Shown here one piece after another: positions 4,248 to 6,367 of a DNA stretch of 6,367 nucleotides; position 1 is the stretch's first letter; every line of letters starts with the position of its first letter. The position numbers and the translations under genes were made by a program. Source of the DNA: Pyrodictiaceae archaeon (GTDB lineage: Archaea > Thermoproteota > Thermoprotei_A > Sulfolobales > Pyrodictiaceae); contig JALTZQ010000153.1 in the NCBI GenBank assembly GCA_027046105.1, forward strand, positions 1 through 6,367. Reading direction: 5' to 3'. Under the pieces are notes generated by a model. That model searched no databases. It had not been told where the DNA came from and was given only the letters and a program-made list of their open reading frames with translations.

Positions 4248-4895
4248 GGGTTGTTGGAGTATTTGTGCTAGTTTCTTGGGGTCTTTCTGTGCAAGTATGA
4301 GGTAGGGGTTGTGTTTTAGCTCGTATTCTAGTGTTGATGGTGGGCCGTGGCCAGGGAGTATTCTTGTGTTGCGTGGTAGTGTGTTTGCTAGCATGTGTAG
4401 GGTTTGTGCTAGCTGTTGTGGGTTTGCATAGGGTAAGTCTGTGCGTCCCACACCTTGGTTGAAGAGAGTATCTCCAGTGAGTGCTATGTGGTGTCTGGGT
4501 ATGTGGATTGTTATGCTTCCAGGTGTGTGTCCTGGTGTGTGTAGTATTTGTATGCCTGGTGCTGGGTTTGTGTTTTTGCATGTGTCTATGTCGGGTGGTG
4601 GTAGGTCTGTTACTGTTAGTCCCCATATTCGTGCTAGTGTTTTGTAGGCTTGGTGTACTGGTCGGTCTAGTGAGCAGTAAGCTATCTGTGCTCCGAGTTT
4701 TTCCGCCAGCGTATCGGCGTATGCTGTGTGGTCTGGGTGGCCGTGTGTGAGTAGTAGCAGGTCTACTGTGTTGGGTGCTTCCGCTAGTACTTGTTGAGGG
4801 TCGCCGCCTGGGTCGACTAGTATCGTTGTTTCTTCGAGGATGAGTATGTAGGTGTTTGTCTCTAGTGGGCCTGTGATGAGCCGTTTTATCTTCAT
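4242..4895 (-). CDS. Glyoxalase-II-like metallo-beta-lactamase-fold hydrolase
   Basis: A 217-aa single-domain protein of the MBL fold, glyoxalase II (GloC/YcbL) type. The metal ligands are all visible: HxHxDH at 51-56 (THGHPDH), His123 in TPGHTPGS, Asp142 in LTGDTLF and His183 in LPGHGP. Family landmarks GVGRTDLP (148-155) and the NPYL near the C-terminus are also present. Relatives hydrolyse S-lactoylglutathione and similar thioesters. Archaea of this kind generally lack glutathione, so the natural thiol ester is unknown. The start ATG 4895 shares ATGA with the M20 stop; an in-frame extension back to 5069 is rejected because it overlaps the M20 coding end with non-family sequence. The sense strand is unusually rich in A and C (ACA, CAC, ACC, CTA codons) and poor in G. 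Cytoplasmic. Confidence 0.95.
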   Translation of the reverse strand: MKIKRLITGPLETNTYILILEETTILVDPGGDPQQVLAEAPNTVDLLLLTHGHPDHTAYADTLAEKLGAQIAYCSLDRPVHQAYKTLARIWGLTVTDLPPPDIDTCKNTNPAPGIQILHTPGHTPGSITIHIPRHHIALTGDTLFNQGVGRTDLPYANPQQLAQTLHMLANTLPRNTRILPGHGPPSTLEYELKHNPYLILAQKDPKKLAQILQQPL

Positions 4896-6154
4896 GGTTG
4901 TCTTCCTAGTATGTGGGCTAGTATTGTATAGGCTTTTGCTGTCTTCGCTAGATTCTCTACCTCGATGTATTCGTCGGTGTTGTGTGCCTGTTTTGGATCG
5001 CCTGGACCGTGGGTAACGGCTTGTATTCCTCTTATCTGGAAGTATCTCGTATCGAGTCCTCCTATGCAAACTGTTAATCGTGGCTCTTTACCAGTAGCTA
5101 TCTTGACGGCTTCCGCCATGGTCTTGGCTAGTGGTGTATCTGGCGATATCACTGCTGGCTCGAATACTGCAAGAGTCTTGATAGTTGTTTTGAGACCTGG
5201 TATCTTCTTCTCAGCGTCCTTTATGAACTCAATAATCTCTTTGGCTGCTTCTTCTGGCGTCTCCTCCGGTATAACACGCCTATCTATACTAAAAGCATAA
5301 TACCCAGGCACTATGTTGACCTTTGTGCTTCCTCTCACTTCGCCGCCAAGTGTTATGGTTGCTTTTGCTCCTTCAGGCTCGTCGTAGGGGTAGTTGCTTT
5401 TCTTGGCCTCTATGCGTGGTTTGAGCTCGTGTATCATGAGATGTGCAAGCTCAACCATTTTCTCGAAGGCATTGTCGCCAGCCCACGGCCTGCTACCATG
5501 TGCTTGCCTCCCATGTACTTCTACGAGGAGCCATACAGCACCCTTGTTTCCTATCCACACTACATTGGGGGTTGTTGGCTCAGCCACGACCGCATAGTCT
5601 GGCTTCACTAGCCCAGTCTCTAGCATGTATTTGACTCCAGTCTCGCCTCCCGTCTCTTCGTCAGGTGTGAAGGAGGCTTCTAAAGCTATGTTTTCGGGGG
5701 GATTTGCTAATAGTGTTTTCAGTGCTAGGATTATGGATGCTATACCGCCCTTCATGTCTGATGCTCCACGGCCATAGAGTTTACCGGAGTCTAGAACTGG
5801 CTTGAAAGGGTCATGGCTCCAGCCTGGTCCTGGAGGGACAATGTCGTAGTGGCCGTTGAAGTGTAGTATTGGTTTTCCCCGTGTTTCGCCAAGGCGTGCT
5901 AGTACTATGTAGCGTGGATGGTCAGCGTGTTCCGGATAATATTTTTCAACGGTGCTACGTGGTACCTCAACTATCTTTACCTGGAGCCCTAGCTCTTCCA
6001 AGAGGTTCTCGAAGAGAGTGGCGATGCGGTCGTAGTTTTTACCGGGTGGGTTAACTGTCGGGATCTCTATCAGTTTCTTGAGAACCTCTATGCCATAGCC
6101 TATATTGTTGTCTATGTAGGTGAGGAGTTTCTTGAGTTGTTCGGGTATTTGCAT
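4892..6154 (-). CDS. M20-family zinc amidohydrolase/peptidase (ArgE/DapE/ACY1 type)
   Basis: A 420-aa full-length M20 enzyme. Expected di-zinc site: His102 in GHYDIVP, bridging Asp133 in ASDMKGG, Glu166-Glu167 in PDEETGG (Glu166 catalytic base), Glu192 in AEP and His391 in AHNTDE. His219 (QAHGSRPW) starts the dimerisation domain (about 205-320), which supplies a substrate-binding histidine in relatives. The family cleaves N-acyl amino acids, acyl-diaminopimelate or short peptides; sequence alone does not fix the substrate. The GGLDTR-YF segment (365-372) and THGPG (381-385) are typical of this branch. ATG 6154 is preceded by purine-rich GGAAGGGATAGGGA and a minus-strand TATA box at 6195-6202. 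It is first in an operon with the thioesterase-like hydrolase, coupled by ATGA, suggesting joint processing of an acylated metabolite (inference). Confidence 0.95.
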   Translation of the reverse strand: MQIPEQLKKLLTYIDNNIGYGIEVLKKLIEIPTVNPPGKNYDRIATLFENLLEELGLQVKIVEVPRSTVEKYYPEHADHPRYIVLARLGETRGKPILHFNGHYDIVPPGPGWSHDPFKPVLDSGKLYGRGASDMKGGIASIILALKTLLANPPENIALEASFTPDEETGGETGVKYMLETGLVKPDYAVVAEPTTPNVVWIGNKGAVWLLVEVHGRQAHGSRPWAGDNAFEKMVELAHLMIHELKPRIEAKKSNYPYDEPEGAKATITLGGEVRGSTKVNIVPGYYAFSIDRRVIPEETPEEAAKEIIEFIKDAEKKIPGLKTTIKTLAVFEPAVISPDTPLAKTMAEAVKIATGKEPRLTVCIGGLDTRYFQIRGIQAVTHGPGDPKQAHNTDEYIEVENLAKTAKAYTILAHILGRQP

Positions 6155-6194
6155 TCCCTATCCCTTCCAGGACACAGGTTCTACGGTAACCACT

Positions 6195-6209
6195 GGTATA
6201 AGTTTAGGA
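6195..6209 (-). promoter_or_regulatory. Promoter of the M20/MBL operon
   Basis: Minus strand TCCTAAACTTATACC contains the box A CTTATACC (6195-6202). Transcription would start near 6172, leaving about 18 bases of leader that carry the purine-rich ribosome site before ATG 6154. Confidence 0.5.
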
Positions 6210-6303
6210 ATGCCCTATCCCGGTGTGCTTACCCTAGGGAGATTTCCTTAGCCCTTTTGGGAATGCCTAGGATCTGTTTTTGCGGTTTTGTTGTGTAGTC
6301 GCT

Positions 6304-6317
6304 GAAACCATTTATTA
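6304..6317 (+). promoter_or_regulatory. Plus-strand promoter pointing out of the window
   Basis: GAAACCATTTATTA reads as a BRE-like element plus a TTTATTA box. Start is predicted near 6337-6341, exactly where the sequence TCACCGCGGAG begins (6339-6349). The product lies beyond the right edge. Confidence 0.45.
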
Positions 6318-6367
6318 GCCGGGTATTTTCCCTACCTTTCACCGCGGAGAGCTACTTGCATTTCTTT

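Larger units (their letters stand above)
6155..6367. other. Control region upstream of the M20 operon
   Basis: Noncoding DNA between two outward-facing promoters. GGAATGC occurs three times: plus strand 6207-6213 and 6260-6266, and minus strand 6157-6151, where it includes the M20 start codon. CCCTATCCC occurs at 6156-6164 and 6213-6221. The last bases may hold the 5' end of a plus-strand RNA or gene: a TTG at 6356-6358 follows GGAGAG, but too little remains to judge. Confidence 0.4.

Noticed and set aside
4189..4626. 145-codon Thr/His-rich minus-strand frame
   Set aside because: A shadow of the hydrolase gene caused by its ACA/CAC-rich codons.
4896..5069. N-terminal extension of the MBL hydrolase into the M20 coding region
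   Set aside because: The extension is Arg/Ser-rich shadow sequence. Family homology begins at MKIKRLITGP and the ATGA overlap at 4892-4895 explains the start.
3992..6054. Several plus-strand frames opposite the 117-aa, MBL and M20 genes
   Set aside because: All are antisense to well-supported genes and carry no family motifs or ribosome sites.
1..6367. tRNA, rRNA or CRISPR array
   Set aside because: I found no T-loop GTTCGA context with matching stems, no rRNA-like blocks, and no regularly spaced direct repeats.

Overview
The window looks like DNA from a hyperthermophilic crenarchaeon, perhaps Desulfurococcales/Pyrodictiaceae (placement from memory, low confidence). The reasons are AGG/AGA and ATA codon use, GGAGGTGA-like ribosome sites, TTTATA-type box A promoters, 4-base ATGA gene overlaps, a minimal nucleotidyltransferase/HEPN pair, and GC-rich RNA-like structure in moderate-GC DNA. 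I see no rRNA, tRNA or CRISPR array.

Left (1-1060, minus strand): an MNT nucleotidyltransferase gene overlaps a HEPN gene by ATGA. This is a MntA/HepT-like toxin-antitoxin module in which the HEPN partner lacks the usual Rx4-6H RNase motif. A partial reading frame with a hydrophobic N-terminus follows and runs off the left edge.

Middle (1060-3810): mostly gene-poor DNA with decayed or very small genes. It holds a broken minus-strand reading frame (1348-1503), two perfect hairpins (1519-1590), and a plus-strand basic helical protein (1862-2281). The reading frame of that protein continues upstream through two amber codons. Directly after its stop lies a strongly base-paired GC-rich element (2281-2357). 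Next come a 44-codon plus-strand frame resembling the tail of an ABC permease behind a leaderless-type promoter (2464-2598), a hairpin with two GTTAAC sites (2702-2730), and a 57-codon membrane-protein-like minus-strand frame behind a TTTATA box (2709-2882). Between about 3250 and 3560 the plus strand changes from A/C-rich to G/T-rich through an AT-rich stretch. Genes on both sides point the same way, so transcription alone does not explain the switch; a replication-linked boundary is one explanation.

Right (3814-6154, minus strand): an M20 metallopeptidase-family amidohydrolase is translationally coupled by ATGA to a glyoxalase-II-like metallo-beta-lactamase-fold hydrolase. A conserved-looking 117-aa protein of unknown function follows, with its own ribosome site and probably its own promoter. 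Upstream of the M20 gene lies a control region with a minus-strand promoter, a plus-strand promoter near the right edge, and repeated GGAATGC motifs.

The two annotated cassettes are familiar. The least explained items are the 2281-2357 structure, the small frames of the middle region, and the compositional boundary.
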